In this document: one piece after another, positions 25,011-34,476 of the stretch
Layout: every line of letters begins with the position of its first letter
Numbering within the stretch: position 1 is the first letter of the stretch
Source: Paraburkholderia graminis C4D1M
GTDB taxonomy: Bacteria; Pseudomonadota; Gammaproteobacteria; Burkholderiales; Burkholderiaceae
Length of the DNA stretch: 64,000 bases
Direction: 5' to 3'
NCBI RefSeq assembly: GCF_000172415.1
Contig: NZ_ABLD01000005.1
Coordinates: forward strand, 124,001 to 188,000
Notes under the pieces: model-generated
The model's input: the letters and a program-made list of their open reading frames with translations, nothing else
Database searches by the model: none
Told to the model about the DNA's origin: nothing
Program-made: the position numbers and the translations under genes

Positions 25011-26069
25011 ATGAATCATCGCAACACGGGGCGGGCACGGACAACCCATAAGGCGCGCACGCTCATCGCCGCGCTCGCATTCGGCGCGGCGGCCGCGCTC
25101 GGCGTGATCGGCACAATCGGCCAGGCGCAAGCCGCCGACAACACGCTGCTGAACGTTTCCTACGACCCGACCCGCGAGCTCTATCAGGACGTGAACCAGG
25201 CGTTCGGCAAGGAGTGGAAGGCGAAGACCGGCGAAACCGTCACGTTCAAGCAGTCGCATGGCGGCTCGGGCGCGCAGGCTCGCTCGGTGCTCGACGGCCT
25301 GCAGGCCGACGTCGTGACGCTTGCGCTCGCCTACGACATCGACGCGCTCGCCAACAAGGGCTTGATCGACAAGAACTGGCAGAAGCGCCTGCCCGACAAC
25401 GCGTCGCCTTATACGTCGACGATCGTGTTCCTGGTGCGCAAGGGCAACCCCAAGCACATTAAGGATTGGGACGATCTGACGAAGCCGGGCGTGTCGATCG
25501 TGACGCCGAATCCGAAGACCTCGGGCGGCGCGCGCTGGAACTACCTGGCCGCGTGGGCGTACGCCGCGCATCAGCCGGGCGGCAACGACCAGAAGGCCAA
25601 GGAATTCGTCGGCAAGCTCTACAAGAATGCGGGCGTGCTCGATTCGGGCGCGCGCGGCGCGACCACCAGCTTCGTGCAACGCGGGATCGGAGACGTGCTG
25701 ATCGCGTGGGAAAACGAGGCGTTCCTGTCGATCAAGGAATTCGGCACGGACAAGTTCGAAATCGTCGTGCCGTCGGTGAGTATTCTGGCCGAGCCGCCGG
25801 TCGCGGTGGTGGACAAGGTCGTCGACAAGCACGGCACGCGCAAGCTCGCCGAGGCGTATCTAAACTTCCTGTACAGCCAGGAAGGGCAGGAAATCGCCGC
25901 GAAGAACTTCTACCGTCCGCGTTCGAACAAGGTGCCGGCCGAGTTGACCGCGAAGTTTCCGAAGCTGAAGCTCTACACGGTCGACGATTCGTTCGGCGGC
26001 TGGACCAACGCGCAAAAGACGCACTTTGCCGACGGCGGCGTGTTCGATTCGATCTATCAGCCGCAGTAA
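25011..26069 (+). CDS. sbp: periplasmic sulfate-binding protein
   Basis: A 352-residue solute-binding protein. An N-terminal signal peptide ([25 protein letters not shown]) precedes the mature start [18 protein letters not shown]. The sulfate-binding hallmarks are [46 protein letters not shown] and WENEAFL. It delivers sulfate or thiosulfate to CysT/CysW. It leads sbp-cysTWA-cysB; a 152-base gap with two hairpins separates it from cysT, which would favour higher expression of the binding protein than of the membrane complex. Confidence 0.97.
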   Translation: MNHRNTGRARTTHKARTLIAALAFGAAAALGVIGTIGQAQAADNTLLNVSYDPTRELYQDVNQAFGKEWKAKTGETVTFKQSHGGSGAQARSVLDGLQADVVTLALAYDIDALANKGLIDKNWQKRLPDNASPYTSTIVFLVRKGNPKHIKDWDDLTKPGVSIVTPNPKTSGGARWNYLAAWAYAAHQPGGNDQKAKEFVGKLYKNAGVLDSGARGATTSFVQRGIGDVLIAWENEAFLSIKEFGTDKFEIVVPSVSILAEPPVAVVDKVVDKHGTRKLAEAYLNFLYSQEGQEIAAKNFYRPRSNKVPAELTAKFPKLKLYTVDDSFGGWTNAQKTHFADGGVFDSIYQPQ

Positions 26070-26083
26070 GTAGCATCGTCCAG

Positions 26084-26108
26084 GTCCGCGCCGCAACCCG
26101 GCGCGGAC
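26084..26108 (+). terminator. intercistronic hairpin after sbp
   Basis: Perfect 10-base arms GTCCGCGCCG / CGGCGCGGAC with a 5-base loop, without a T tract; probably an mRNA-stabilising or partial-termination hairpin. Confidence 0.6.
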
Positions 26109-26145
26109 AGGGCAAACGCGACGCGCCGTCAGGCGTCGTGAAGGA

Positions 26146-26166
26146 GCGCGCCGCGGGCGCGCTTTT
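26146..26166 (+). terminator. second hairpin between sbp and cysT
   Basis: GCGCGCC / GGCGCGC with a 3-base loop and a following TTTT; a likely leaky terminator inside the operon. Confidence 0.55.
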
Positions 26167-26221
26167 GGCCGATCGGGACGCCGAGGCCTGCAACACGAGC
26201 ATCAACTGAAAGAGTACGAGC

Positions 26222-27124
26222 ATGACGACGTTGACCTTCCGAAAGCCGAGCGCGTTGCCCGGTTTTGGCCTGACCCTCGGCATCACGGTGGCTTATCTGA
26301 GCCTCGTGGTGCTCATTCCGCTCGCGGCGACTTTTCTGAAAACGGCGACCCTCGACTGGAGCCAGTTCGTGCGCGCGGTCAGCTCGCCGCGCGTGCTCGC
26401 TTCATACCGGCTGACGTTTTTTTCCGCGCTCGGCGGCGCGCTGATCAACGCGGTGTTCGGCTTTCTGGTCGCGTGGGTGCTGGTGCGCTACACGTTTCCG
26501 TTCAAGCGCATCGTCGACGCGGTGGTCGATCTGCCGTTCGCGCTGCCGACGTCGGTGGCCGGCATTTCGCTCGCGGCCGTTTATGCGGGCAACGGCTGGA
26601 TCGGACAGTTTCTCGAGCCGCTCGGCCTGAAGGTGGCCTTTACGCCGGTGGGCGTGCTGGTTGCGCTGACGTTCATCGGCTTGCCGTTCGTCGTGCGCAC
26701 GGTGCAGCCGGTGCTCGAGGAGTTCGAGCGCGAACAGGAAGAGGCCGCCGCCTGCCTCGGCGCGTCGCGCTGGCTGACGTTTCGCCGCGTCGTGCTGCCG
26801 GCGGTTTTCCCGGCGTTGCTGACGGGCTTCGCGCTCGCGTTCGCGCGTGCGCTCGGCGAATACGGCTCGGTCATCTTCATCGCCGGGAATGTGCCGATGA
26901 AGTCGGAGATCACGTCGCTTCTCATCATCACGAAGCTCGAGCAATACGACTACGCCGGTGCGACCGCGCTTGCCGTGGTGATGCTCGTCGTCTCGTTCCT
27001 GATGCTGCTTTTCATCAACACGTTGCAGTGGTACTTGCAGCGGCGCACGAGCCGCGGCGGTTCCGGTCCTGCGCCCGCAGCGAGCGTGACGAGCGTCGCG
27101 GCGATCGGCGGAGGTGTGCAATGA
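26222..27124 (+). CDS. cysT: sulfate/thiosulfate ABC transporter permease CysT (CysU)
   Basis: A 300-residue permease with six helices. Recognisable CysT features are [41 protein letters not shown], the EAA loop [27 protein letters not shown], and [16 protein letters not shown]. The last 30 residues form an Ala/Ser/Gly-rich cytoplasmic tail. It overlaps cysW by four bases (ATGA), so the two subunits are translationally coupled and made 1:1. Confidence 0.96.
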   Translation: MTTLTFRKPSALPGFGLTLGITVAYLSLVVLIPLAATFLKTATLDWSQFVRAVSSPRVLASYRLTFFSALGGALINAVFGFLVAWVLVRYTFPFKRIVDAVVDLPFALPTSVAGISLAAVYAGNGWIGQFLEPLGLKVAFTPVGVLVALTFIGLPFVVRTVQPVLEEFEREQEEAAACLGASRWLTFRRVVLPAVFPALLTGFALAFARALGEYGSVIFIAGNVPMKSEITSLLIITKLEQYDYAGATALAVVMLVVSFLMLLFINTLQWYLQRRTSRGGSGPAPAASVTSVAAIGGGVQ

Positions 27125-28197
27125 GCCGCCAGTCTGTCGATAGCCTCAAGCCTGGCGACGGCGCCAACAGTGTTGACGCGCACGCCGCGCCTACGCGCGC
27201 GCCGCTGAATGCAGCGCGCCGGCCCGATCCGGTGACCGAGCCGCCCGTGGTGCGCTGGATTCTCATTGGCATCGCGCTGCTGTTTCTCGCGCTCTTTCTC
27301 GTCGTGCCGCTCGTCGCGGTGTTTTATCAGGCGTTGAGCAAGGGGCTCGGCTTCTATCTGGAGTCGCTCGCGGACCCGGATGCGCTCGCCGCCATCAAGC
27401 TCACGGCGATTACCGCGGCGATCGCGGTGCCGCTCAATCTCGTGTTCGGCCTCGCGGCCTCGTGGTGCATCGCGAAGTTCGAGTTTCGCGGCAAGGCGCT
27501 GCTGACCACGCTGATCGATTTGCCGTTTTCCGTGTCGCCGGTGATCTCGGGTCTCATCTACGTGTTGATGTTCGGCGCGCAGGGATGGTTCGGTCCGTGG
27601 CTGCAGGCGCACAACATACAGATCATTTTCGCGGTGCCGGGCATCGTGCTCGCGACGATCTTCGTCACGTTCCCGTTCGTCGCGCGCGAATTGATTCCGC
27701 TGATGCAGGCGCAAGGCAACGACGAGGAAGAAGCCGCGCATGTGCTCGGCGCGTCCGGCTGGCAGATTTTCCGCCGCGTCACGCTGCCCAATGTGAAATG
27801 GGGCCTGCTGTACGGCGTGATTCTGTGCAACGCGCGGGCGATGGGCGAATTCGGCGCGGTGTCGGTGGTGTCGGGCCACATTCGCGGGCAGACCGACACG
27901 ATGCCGCTGCACGTCGAAATTCTCTACAACGAATACAACTTCTCGGCGGCGTTTGCCGTGGCGTCGGTGCTGGCGTTGCTCGCGCTCGTGACGCTCGCGC
28001 TCAAGCTGCTCGCCGAGCGTCATATGTCGGCGGAATTGTCGGACGTGCGCGACGTGCCCGCACATGCTGGTCCTGTCACGCTGCCGTCGGCGCTGTCCGC
28101 GTCGTCGTCCGCAGCGTCGGCGGCCTCGTCGTCTGGCTCCAGGCCGCTCAAAACATCAGTCTCGCAGCAACACCCGCTCAAGCAAGGAGAGCTGTAA
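27121..28197 (+). CDS. cysW: sulfate/thiosulfate ABC transporter permease CysW
   Basis: A 358-residue permease, about 65 longer than typical CysW. The core ([94 protein letters not shown]) is standard. A 45-residue N-terminal cytoplasmic stretch and a C-terminal Ser/Ala-rich tail (after [11 protein letters not shown]) are extra and look disordered. The ATG overlaps the cysT stop, and its own TAA shares a base with the cysA ATG. Confidence 0.95.
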   Translation: MSRQSVDSLKPGDGANSVDAHAAPTRAPLNAARRPDPVTEPPVVRWILIGIALLFLALFLVVPLVAVFYQALSKGLGFYLESLADPDALAAIKLTAITAAIAVPLNLVFGLAASWCIAKFEFRGKALLTTLIDLPFSVSPVISGLIYVLMFGAQGWFGPWLQAHNIQIIFAVPGIVLATIFVTFPFVARELIPLMQAQGNDEEEAAHVLGASGWQIFRRVTLPNVKWGLLYGVILCNARAMGEFGAVSVVSGHIRGQTDTMPLHVEILYNEYNFSAAFAVASVLALLALVTLALKLLAERHMSAELSDVRDVPAHAGPVTLPSALSASSSAASAASSSGSRPLKTSVSQQHPLKQGEL

Positions 28198-29255
28198 TGG
28201 GTATCACCGTACGTAACCTGCAAAAGCGCTTCGGCGATTTCGTCGCGCTCGATAACGTCTCGCTCGATTTTCCGCCGGGCGAACTGGTTGCGCTGCTCGG
28301 GCCCTCGGGTTGTGGCAAGACCACCTTGCTGCGCGTGATCGCCGGCCTCGAATACGCGGATGGCGGCCAGGTCGAACTGCAAGGCCAGGACGTCGCCACG
28401 GTCGGCGCACGCGAGCGCGAAGTGGGCTTCGTGTTCCAGCATTACGCGCTGTTCCGTCACATGACGGTGTTCGAGAACGTGGCGTTCGGGCTGCGCGTGA
28501 AGCCGAGGAAAGAGCGGCCTTCGGAAGCGGTGATCCGCGAAAAGGTGCATGAGCTGCTGAAGCTCGTGCAACTCGACTGGCTCGCGCAACGCTATCCGTC
28601 GGAGCTGTCGGGCGGGCAGCGGCAGCGCATCGCGCTTGCTCGCGCACTTGCCGTCGAACCGAAAGTGCTGCTGCTCGACGAACCGTTCGGCGCGCTCGAC
28701 GCCAAGGTGCGCAAGGAACTGCGTAGCTGGCTGCGGCGTTTGCATGACGACCTGCATATCTCCACGATCTTCGTCACGCACGATCAGGAAGAGGCGCTCG
28801 AAGTGGCGGACCGCATAGTCGTGCTGAATCATGGACACGTGGAGCAGGTCGGCAGTCCGCAAGACGTGTACGACCATCCGCAAACGTCGTTCGTCTATGA
28901 GTTTCTCGGCGCGGCCAACCGGCTGCACGGCAAGGTCGACGCAAGCGGTTTCGTGGTGGACGGCGCGGCGTTGCCGGTTGCGATCGGCACCGACTTCAGC
29001 GGTCCGGCTTTCGCCTATGTGCGTCCGCACGATCTGCAGTTGTATCCGCAGTCGGCGGGGCACCGCGAAGGTATCGTCGTCGATGTGCGGCGTGTCGTGA
29101 CGCTGGGCGGCTCGGTGCGAGTGGAACTCGCGGGCCGCGAAGGCAATCTGCTCGAAGCCGAACTCGATCGCGAATCATGGCGCGAGCTGCAACTCGCGGT
29201 CGGCGACGGCGTGACGGCCGTGCCGCGCGCGCTGCGCGTGTTTCCGGCGCAATGA
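28197..29255 (+). CDS. cysA: sulfate/thiosulfate import ATP-binding protein
   Basis: A 352-residue ABC ATPase. Walker [10 protein letters not shown] lies near residue 36, signature LSGGQRQR, Walker [14 protein letters not shown] and VTHDQEEA follow. The C-terminal third is a TOBE regulatory domain (RPHDLQLYP...[15 protein letters not shown]) that in this family can sense sulfate or cysteine status. Start codon shares its A with the cysW stop (TAATG). It powers import through CysTW. Confidence 0.97.
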   Translation: MGITVRNLQKRFGDFVALDNVSLDFPPGELVALLGPSGCGKTTLLRVIAGLEYADGGQVELQGQDVATVGAREREVGFVFQHYALFRHMTVFENVAFGLRVKPRKERPSEAVIREKVHELLKLVQLDWLAQRYPSELSGGQRQRIALARALAVEPKVLLLDEPFGALDAKVRKELRSWLRRLHDDLHISTIFVTHDQEEALEVADRIVVLNHGHVEQVGSPQDVYDHPQTSFVYEFLGAANRLHGKVDASGFVVDGAALPVAIGTDFSGPAFAYVRPHDLQLYPQSAGHREGIVVDVRRVVTLGGSVRVELAGREGNLLEAELDRESWRELQLAVGDGVTAVPRALRVFPAQ

Positions 29256-29340
29256 GCGCGCGAGCACCCACGCGCAACCCGATTCGATCCAACGCGACCC
29301 ACTCCAATAATTCAACTTTCGCTGAACCGGACACTTCAAC

Positions 29341-30267
29341 ATGAACTTCCAGCAACTGCGCTTCGTGCGCGAGGCCGTGCGTCAGAACATGAACCTGACC
29401 GAAGTGGCGAACGTGCTGTACACGTCGCAGTCGGGCGTATCGAAACAGATCAAGGATCTGGAAGACGAACTCGGCGTCGACATCTTCATTCGACGCGGCA
29501 AGCGGCTCACCGGCCTGACGGAACCTGGCAAGGCGGTGCATCAACTGATCGAGCGGATGCTGCTCGACGCGGAGAATCTGCGCCGCGTGGCGCGCCAGTT
29601 CGCGGATCAGGACAGCGGCCACCTCGTGGTCGCGACCACCCACACGCAGGCGCGCTACGCGTTGCCGAAAGTGATTCGCCAGTTCACCGAGGTGTTCCCG
29701 AAGGTGCATCTCGCGCTGCGTCAGGGCAGCCCGCAGCAGATCGCGCAGATGATCATCAACGGCGAGGCGGACATCGGCATCTCGACCGAGGCGCTCGACC
29801 GTTTCCCGGACATCGTCACGTTCCCGTGCTATTCGTGGCATCACGTCGTGGTCGTGCCGAAGGATCATCCGCTCGTCGGCCGCCCGAATCTGACGCTCGA
29901 CGAAATCGCCGAATTCCCGATCGTCACGTATGACCAGGACTTCACGGGCCGCTCGCATATCGACCAGGCGTTCGCGAAAGCGGGCGCGCTGCCCGACGTG
30001 GTGCTGACCGCGATCGACGCCGACGTGATCAAGACCTACGTCGAACTCGGCATGGGCATCGGCGTGGTGGCCGCAATGGCCTATGACCCGAAGCGGGACA
30101 CGGAACTGGTCGCGCTCGACACGCAGCATCTGTTCGAAGCAAGCACGACGCGCGTTGGCTTGCGCAAGGGCGCGTTCCTGCGCGCGTACGCGTACCGGCT
30201 GATCGAGATGTTCGCGCCACAATTGACGGAGGCGGAAATCGCCGTGCAATTGCGCGAGGCGGTGTGA
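29341..30267 (+). CDS. cysB: LysR-type regulator CysB
   Basis: A 308-residue regulator. The HTH domain starts MNFQQLRFVREAVRQNMNLTEVANVLYTSQSGVSKQIKDLE, characteristic of the CysB/Cbl branch; the effector domain contains VATTHTQARYALP, GEADIGISTEAL and VTYDQDFTGR, which line the N-acetylserine/sulfate pocket. It activates sulfate assimilation and sulfonate genes under sulfur limitation. It lies 85 bases after cysA, so it may be transcribed with the transporter it controls. Burkholderia also have a close paralogue (SsuR); operon context supports CysB here. Confidence 0.93.
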   Translation: MNFQQLRFVREAVRQNMNLTEVANVLYTSQSGVSKQIKDLEDELGVDIFIRRGKRLTGLTEPGKAVHQLIERMLLDAENLRRVARQFADQDSGHLVVATTHTQARYALPKVIRQFTEVFPKVHLALRQGSPQQIAQMIINGEADIGISTEALDRFPDIVTFPCYSWHHVVVVPKDHPLVGRPNLTLDEIAEFPIVTYDQDFTGRSHIDQAFAKAGALPDVVLTAIDADVIKTYVELGMGIGVVAAMAYDPKRDTELVALDTQHLFEASTTRVGLRKGAFLRAYAYRLIEMFAPQLTEAEIAVQLREAV

Positions 30268-30279
30268 GCGCGCGATTGT

Positions 30280-30315
30280 TTAAGCGATCTGCTTAAACGA
30301 TCCGCTTAAGCGATC
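30280..30315. repeat. 13-base repeat (TTAAGCGATCTGC, three copies)
   Basis: Units at 30280, 30293 and 30306 (the last partial), each TTAA(G/A)CGATC(T/C)GC. They start about 13 bases after the cysB stop; neighbouring units can also pair as imperfect hairpins, possibly serving as terminator. Confidence 0.8.
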
Positions 30316-30378
30316 AAAGGGTTTGTGAGGACTTCAACGGCGCGAGAGGGCGGCGCATCATCGCTTACAATCGCCGCC

Positions 30379-31410
30379 ATGAACACACTGACTTCCTCCT
30401 CTTCATCAAGCGCTGCGGCGCCGCTGCCGCGCATCGCCGTGCTGGCGACCGGCGGCACGATTGCCGGCGCCGCCGCGGACGCCACCAACACTTCCGGCTA
30501 TCAGGCCGGCGTGGTCGGCGTCGAACAATTGCTCTCCGTGGTGCCGGCGTTGTCGACGGTGGCGCGCATCGCGCCAGAGCAGATTGCGAGCATCGACAGC
30601 AAGGACATGGCGATGCCGCTATGGACCACGCTCGCGCAACGCATCAACACGCTGCTTGCCGCCGACGACATTGACGGCGTCGTCATCACGCACGGCACGG
30701 ACACGCTCGAGGAAACCGCCTATCTGCTGCATCTGACCGTCAAGTCGGATAAGCCGGTCGTGCTGACCGCCGCGATGCGTCCGGCGTCGGCGTTGTCGGC
30801 GGACGGTCCGCTCAATCTGCTGAATGCGGTCACCGTTGCAGCGAATCCGGCCGCACGCGGGCAGGGCGTACTCGTCGCGTTCAACAACAGGATTCACAGC
30901 GCGCGCGACGTGGTCAAGACGAGCACCTATGCCGTCGATGCGTTCCAGTCGCCGGAAATTGGCGCGCTGGGCTGGGTGCAGGACGGGCGCGTCGAGTTTC
31001 AGCGCAGCGTCGTGCGTCCGCATACACGCGCGACCGAGTTCGTGATCGGCGCGAACTGGCCGCATGTGGAGATCGTCGCGAGCTATGCGGGCGTATCGCG
31101 TATCGCCGTCGATGCATTCGTGACAGCCGGCGTGCGCGGCATCGTGGTGGCGGGCACGGGCAACGGTTCGATTCACGCGTCGCTTGCGCAGGCACTCGCC
31201 GATGCAGCGTCGCAGGGCGTCGCCGTCGTGCGTTCGTCGCGCGTGGGTTCGGGACATGTGATGCGCAACGGCGCAGCCGCCGACGATGCACTCGGTTTCG
31301 TCAGCGCCGGCTCGCTCAATCCGTACAAGGCGCGCGTGCTGTTGATGCTCGCGTTGGCCGCGGGCGGCGCGGGGCCGGTTGCACTGCAAAAGGCGTTCGA
31401 TACGTACTGA
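30379..31410 (+). CDS. L-asparaginase
   Basis: A 343-residue asparaginase/glutaminase hydrolysing L-asparagine to aspartate and ammonia. The first active-site motif is VLATGGTIAGAA, the second THGTDTLEETAYL with the catalytic Thr-Asp pair, and AAMRPASALSADGPLNLLNAV carries the conserved region with Asp/Gly. The type II-like sequence lacks a signal peptide: the Met at 30379 is followed by a Ser-rich stretch (TLTSSSSSSAAA), so a cytoplasmic location is likely. In-frame codons upstream (30325) add nothing conserved. Confidence 0.93.
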   Translation: MNTLTSSSSSSAAAPLPRIAVLATGGTIAGAAADATNTSGYQAGVVGVEQLLSVVPALSTVARIAPEQIASIDSKDMAMPLWTTLAQRINTLLAADDIDGVVITHGTDTLEETAYLLHLTVKSDKPVVLTAAMRPASALSADGPLNLLNAVTVAANPAARGQGVLVAFNNRIHSARDVVKTSTYAVDAFQSPEIGALGWVQDGRVEFQRSVVRPHTRATEFVIGANWPHVEIVASYAGVSRIAVDAFVTAGVRGIVVAGTGNGSIHASLAQALADAASQGVAVVRSSRVGSGHVMRNGAAADDALGFVSAGSLNPYKARVLLMLALAAGGAGPVALQKAFDTY

Positions 31411-31475
31411 TCGACCTCGCGCGAGCGGCCCGATTCAAAGTCGGAAACGTGTCCCGCAGATGAACGTCAAATGAC

Positions 31476-31511
31476 AACGCGGCGCTCAGGTCATCGACCT
31501 GGCGCCGCGTT
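31476..31511. terminator. bidirectional hairpin between convergent genes
   Basis: Arms AACGCGGCGC(T)CAGGT and ACCTGGCGCCGCGTT with one bulged T and a short loop, between the asparaginase and DUF3597 genes. Confidence 0.7.
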
Positions 31512-31544
31512 ATCGTTTGAGCTTGACGTTTGTCGCGATGGACG

Positions 31545-31946
31545 TCAGTCCGCCAGATCCGCGGGCAACTTGCCGCCGTTCGCCGCCAGCGCTTGCATTA
31601 CCTGCTTGTGCAGCCAGACATTCATGCTCGCCGAATCGTTCGTGTCGCCGCTGTACTTCAGTTCGCGTGCGAGTTCCTTGCGATGCTCGAGGCTGCTGTC
31701 CACGCCGAGCGCCTTCAGCGTGTCGACGATCGACGTGCGCCAGTTCAACGTTTGACCGCTCTCGCTGACGAACTGGTCCATCACGGCAGCGACGTCCACA
31801 TCGGCCAGCGGCGCGGGCGCCGGTGCAGCCTGCGGTGCGGCAGCTTGCGCCGCTGCCGGGTCCGGTGTCGGCTCGACTGCCGGTGCGGGCTGGTCGGGCT
31901 TCGCTTTGCCGAAGAGCTTGTTCACGATGTCACCAAAGATGCTCAT
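31545..31946 (-). CDS. DUF3597 domain protein
   Basis: A 133-residue protein: N-terminal MSIFGDIVNKLFGKA, a Pro/Ala-rich linker of about 30 residues, and a C-terminal DUF3597 domain (VDVAAVMDQFVSESGQTLNWRTSIVDTLKALGVDSSLEHRKELARELKY). The family is uncharacterised, with a LysM-like or helical C-domain in solved members. No neighbour suggests a role. A potential ribosome site lies before the start. Confidence 0.85.
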   Translation of the reverse strand: MSIFGDIVNKLFGKAKPDQPAPAVEPTPDPAAAQAAAPQAAPAPAPLADVDVAAVMDQFVSESGQTLNWRTSIVDTLKALGVDSSLEHRKELARELKYSGDTNDSASMNVWLHKQVMQALAANGGKLPADLAD

Positions 31947-32542
31947 TCTGAATCCTTTGCAGATGGGTTACCGGCGCAAGCACATACCGCTCACGGGTTG
32001 AACACTGGTTGCGAGTCGTTGCAAGTCGTTTCGACTCGGGCGAACGAAGCAGGGCACATGCGCCGCAATGATCGGCAAGCCGTACGTGATCGCCGATACG
32101 CCGCAACCAGACTCAGGGAGTGTAGGAGAAAAGCGCGGACCGAAGTGTCAAAAAAGGTCGTGCCGCGGACGCGGAGTTGCAAGCAAATGCAAGCGGACTT
32201 GCGAGCCAACGTGCGAGGGAATCTGCAAAGACAGGCGCTGGCAGGCGGCGCGCATGGCGCACCTGCTGCGAGAGATTGGCGGAAAGCGCATAACGATGAA
32301 TCCGACAGCCGGACACCCGACGACGACGTCTGACCGACCAAGGCTTCCCCGGCGCCGCCGGGTGCCGCTGCGGACCCCACTTTGCCGCTCTCAGCCCAGA
32401 GCGGCTCGATTTGCCCGCTCCGCCGCGATGCCGCGCGACGGAACAGGCGCCCCACATTGGATTGCCGTGACGTGCCGAAGGAAGCGGCGTCGGCGGCAAT
32501 CGTGTTACTGCGCTCCGCAAGCCGCGAAGCAACCTTGCGACA
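31947..32542. other. gene-less stretch of about 600 bases
   Basis: Open frames exist on both strands, but their translations are Arg/Ser/Cys-rich and show no domain or proper ribosome site. The codon-position base bias typical of real genes in this window is missing. I see no RNA or repeat. Confidence 0.45.
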
Positions 32543-33451
32543 TCAGGCCGCTTTCGCCTCGCTATCCGGCGCCTGCGCGACTTCATAGTTGGCCATGATC
32601 TCGAGCGCGCGAACCATCGCCGAGTGATCCCACGCCTTGCCGCCGTTCGCTGCGCACACGCTGAACAGTTGCTGCGCGCTTGCGGTATGCGGCAGCGCGA
32701 TGCCTAGCTTGCGTGCGCCGTCGAGTGCGAGGTTCAGATCCTTTTGATGCAGTTCAATCCTGAAGCCCGGATTGAACGTGCGCTTCGTCATGCGCTCGCC
32801 ATGTACTTCGAGAATGCGCGACGAAGCGAAGCCGCCCATCAATGCCTTGCGTACACGTTCCGGGTCGGCGCCCGAGCGCGACGCGAACAGCAGCGCTTCG
32901 GCCACGGCCTCGATGTTCAACGCGACGATGATCTGGTTCGCGACCTTGCACGTTTGACCCGCGCCGTTATCGCCGATCAGCGAGATGTTCTTGCCCATCA
33001 GTTCAAAGAGCGGCTTGGCCTGCGCGAACGCTTTTTCAGGGCCGCCAACCATGATCGTGAGCGTGGCCTCGCGTGCGCCGACCTCGCCGCCGGACACCGG
33101 CGCATCCAGATAGTCGACGCCGAGCGCATTGATCTTCTTCGCGAACGCCTGCGTGTCGAGCGGCGAGATCGAGCTCATGTCGATCACGAGCTTGCCCGCT
33201 GTCAGACCGGCGGCGACGCCGTCGTCGGCGAACAGCACGTTAGCAACGTCAGGCGTGTCGGGCACCATGATGATGACGATGTCGGCGGCTTGCGCGACGG
33301 CGGTGGAATCGGCCACCACGTTCGTGCTCTTGCCCAGGTCTTCCGGCACCGGATACGCGCCGTTCACGAACAGCGTGTGACCGCCCTTGAGAAGGTTGCG
33401 CGCCATATGCGCGCCCATGATGCCGAGCCCGATGAAACCGATCTTTGCCAT
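32543..33451 (-). CDS. glxR: 2-hydroxy-3-oxopropionate (tartronate semialdehyde) reductase
   Basis: A 302-residue beta-hydroxyacid dehydrogenase reducing tartronate semialdehyde to D-glycerate. The N-terminal Rossmann motif is KIGFIGLGIMGAHMARNLLKGGH; the substrate motif is DAPVSGGEVGAREATLTIMVGG, and the catalytic Lys lies in GAGQTCKVANQIIVALN. The Met at 33451 starts the Rossmann fold; the frame upstream is open but unrelated. It is the last gene of gcl-hyi-glxR, 112 bases after hyi. Together the three turn two glyoxylate into glycerate. Confidence 0.96.
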   Translation of the reverse strand: MAKIGFIGLGIMGAHMARNLLKGGHTLFVNGAYPVPEDLGKSTNVVADSTAVAQAADIVIIMVPDTPDVANVLFADDGVAAGLTAGKLVIDMSSISPLDTQAFAKKINALGVDYLDAPVSGGEVGAREATLTIMVGGPEKAFAQAKPLFELMGKNISLIGDNGAGQTCKVANQIIVALNIEAVAEALLFASRSGADPERVRKALMGGFASSRILEVHGERMTKRTFNPGFRIELHQKDLNLALDGARKLGIALPHTASAQQLFSVCAANGGKAWDHSAMVRALEIMANYEVAQAPDSEAKAA

Positions 33452-33563
33452 GTGTCTGAATCTCCAGTGTTTCCAGTGTTGTTTGCGCGCCCGCGAGGGG
33501 ACGTGCTTCAAAGGCGCGCTGCGCCCGGTTCGAGCAATGCGGTGAAGATGAATCGCGCCTGGC

Positions 33564-34373
33564 TCACGCTGCCGCGTGCGCGGCGCCGCGCGTTTGCCCG
33601 GCCACGCTCTGCACCCAGACGAGGCCGGCCGTGGTGGTGGTGCGCGGCTTGTATTCGCAGCCGATCCAGCCGTCGTAGCCGATCGAGTCGAGCAGATCGA
33701 ACAGGAACGGGTAGTTGATTTCGCCGGTGCCGGGTTCGTTGCGCCCCGGGTTGTCGGCGAGCTGGATGTGCGCGATGTGCGGCAGATTCTTTTTGATCGT
33801 GGCCGCGAGTTCGCCTTCCATCCGTTGCATGTGATAGATGTCGTATTGCAGGAACAGGTTGTCCGAGCCGACCGCGCGAATCACGTCAAGACCTTCGCTC
33901 GAGCGGTTCAGCGCGAAGCCCGGAATGTCGTACGAGTTGCACGGTTCGACGAGCAGCCGGATGCCCGCTTTCTTCAGTTCGCCGGCCGCGAAACGCAGGT
34001 TATCGACGATGGTCGAGCGCGCCTTGTCGGCATCGATGCCCGCGCCGGGAATGCCGACGAGGCAGTTCAGTTGCGGCACCTTCAGCGCGCTCGCATATTC
34101 GATCGCGCGGCCCACGCCTTCCTGGAATTCGCTCACGCGATCGGGCAGGCACGCAATGCCGCGCTCGCCGGCTTCCCAGTTGCCCGCAGGCAGGTTGTGG
34201 AGCACGAGCTTGAGCCGGTTCTGCTGAAGACGCTCGCTCAGCTCGGCGATCGCATACGGATACGGAAACAGGAATTCGACGGCGTGAAAGCCCGCGTCCG
34301 CCGCCGCCGCAAAGCGGTCGAGGAACGGGACTTCGTTGAAAAGCATCGTGAGATTCGCTGCGAATTTCGGCAT
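33564..34373 (-). CDS. hyi: hydroxypyruvate isomerase
   Basis: A 269-residue TIM-barrel isomerase interconverting hydroxypyruvate and tartronate semialdehyde. Family motifs are MPKFAANLTMLFNEVPFLDRF, LHNLPAGNWEAGERG, LVEPCNSYDIPGF (metal Glu), LQYDIYHMQRMEG (metal Asp and His), IQLADNPGRNEPGTGEINY and GCEYKP. Position between gcl and glxR confirms the glyoxylate pathway. A stable hairpin precedes it in the mRNA. Confidence 0.96.
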   Translation of the reverse strand: MPKFAANLTMLFNEVPFLDRFAAAADAGFHAVEFLFPYPYAIAELSERLQQNRLKLVLHNLPAGNWEAGERGIACLPDRVSEFQEGVGRAIEYASALKVPQLNCLVGIPGAGIDADKARSTIVDNLRFAAGELKKAGIRLLVEPCNSYDIPGFALNRSSEGLDVIRAVGSDNLFLQYDIYHMQRMEGELAATIKKNLPHIAHIQLADNPGRNEPGTGEINYPFLFDLLDSIGYDGWIGCEYKPRTTTTAGLVWVQSVAGQTRGAAHAAA

Positions 34374-34413
34374 GGTGCGTAGGTCTCGCTGGTCGGTCAG
34401 TGGAGTGGATCGT

Positions 34414-34451
34414 CATGCAGGCGCAACGCGGCCGCGCATCGCGCCTGCATG
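34414..34451 (-). repeat. stem-loop between gcl and hyi
   Basis: Perfect 11-base arms CATGCAGGCGC and GCGCCTGCATG around a 16-base loop. It has no T tract, so it is more likely an mRNA processing or stabilising hairpin than a terminator. Confidence 0.75.
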
Positions 34452-34476
34452 ATCGAACCGGTGATGTCTTGCGATG

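Noticed and set aside
26473..28197. 574-codon frame extending CysW upstream through cysT
   Set aside because: CysW similarity starts only after 27121, where an ATG overlaps the cysT stop; the upstream part is a shifted reading of cysT.
32068..32598. Open frames in the 31.9-32.5 kb gap
   Set aside because: No ribosome site, no domain, Arg/Ser/Cys-rich composition on both strands.
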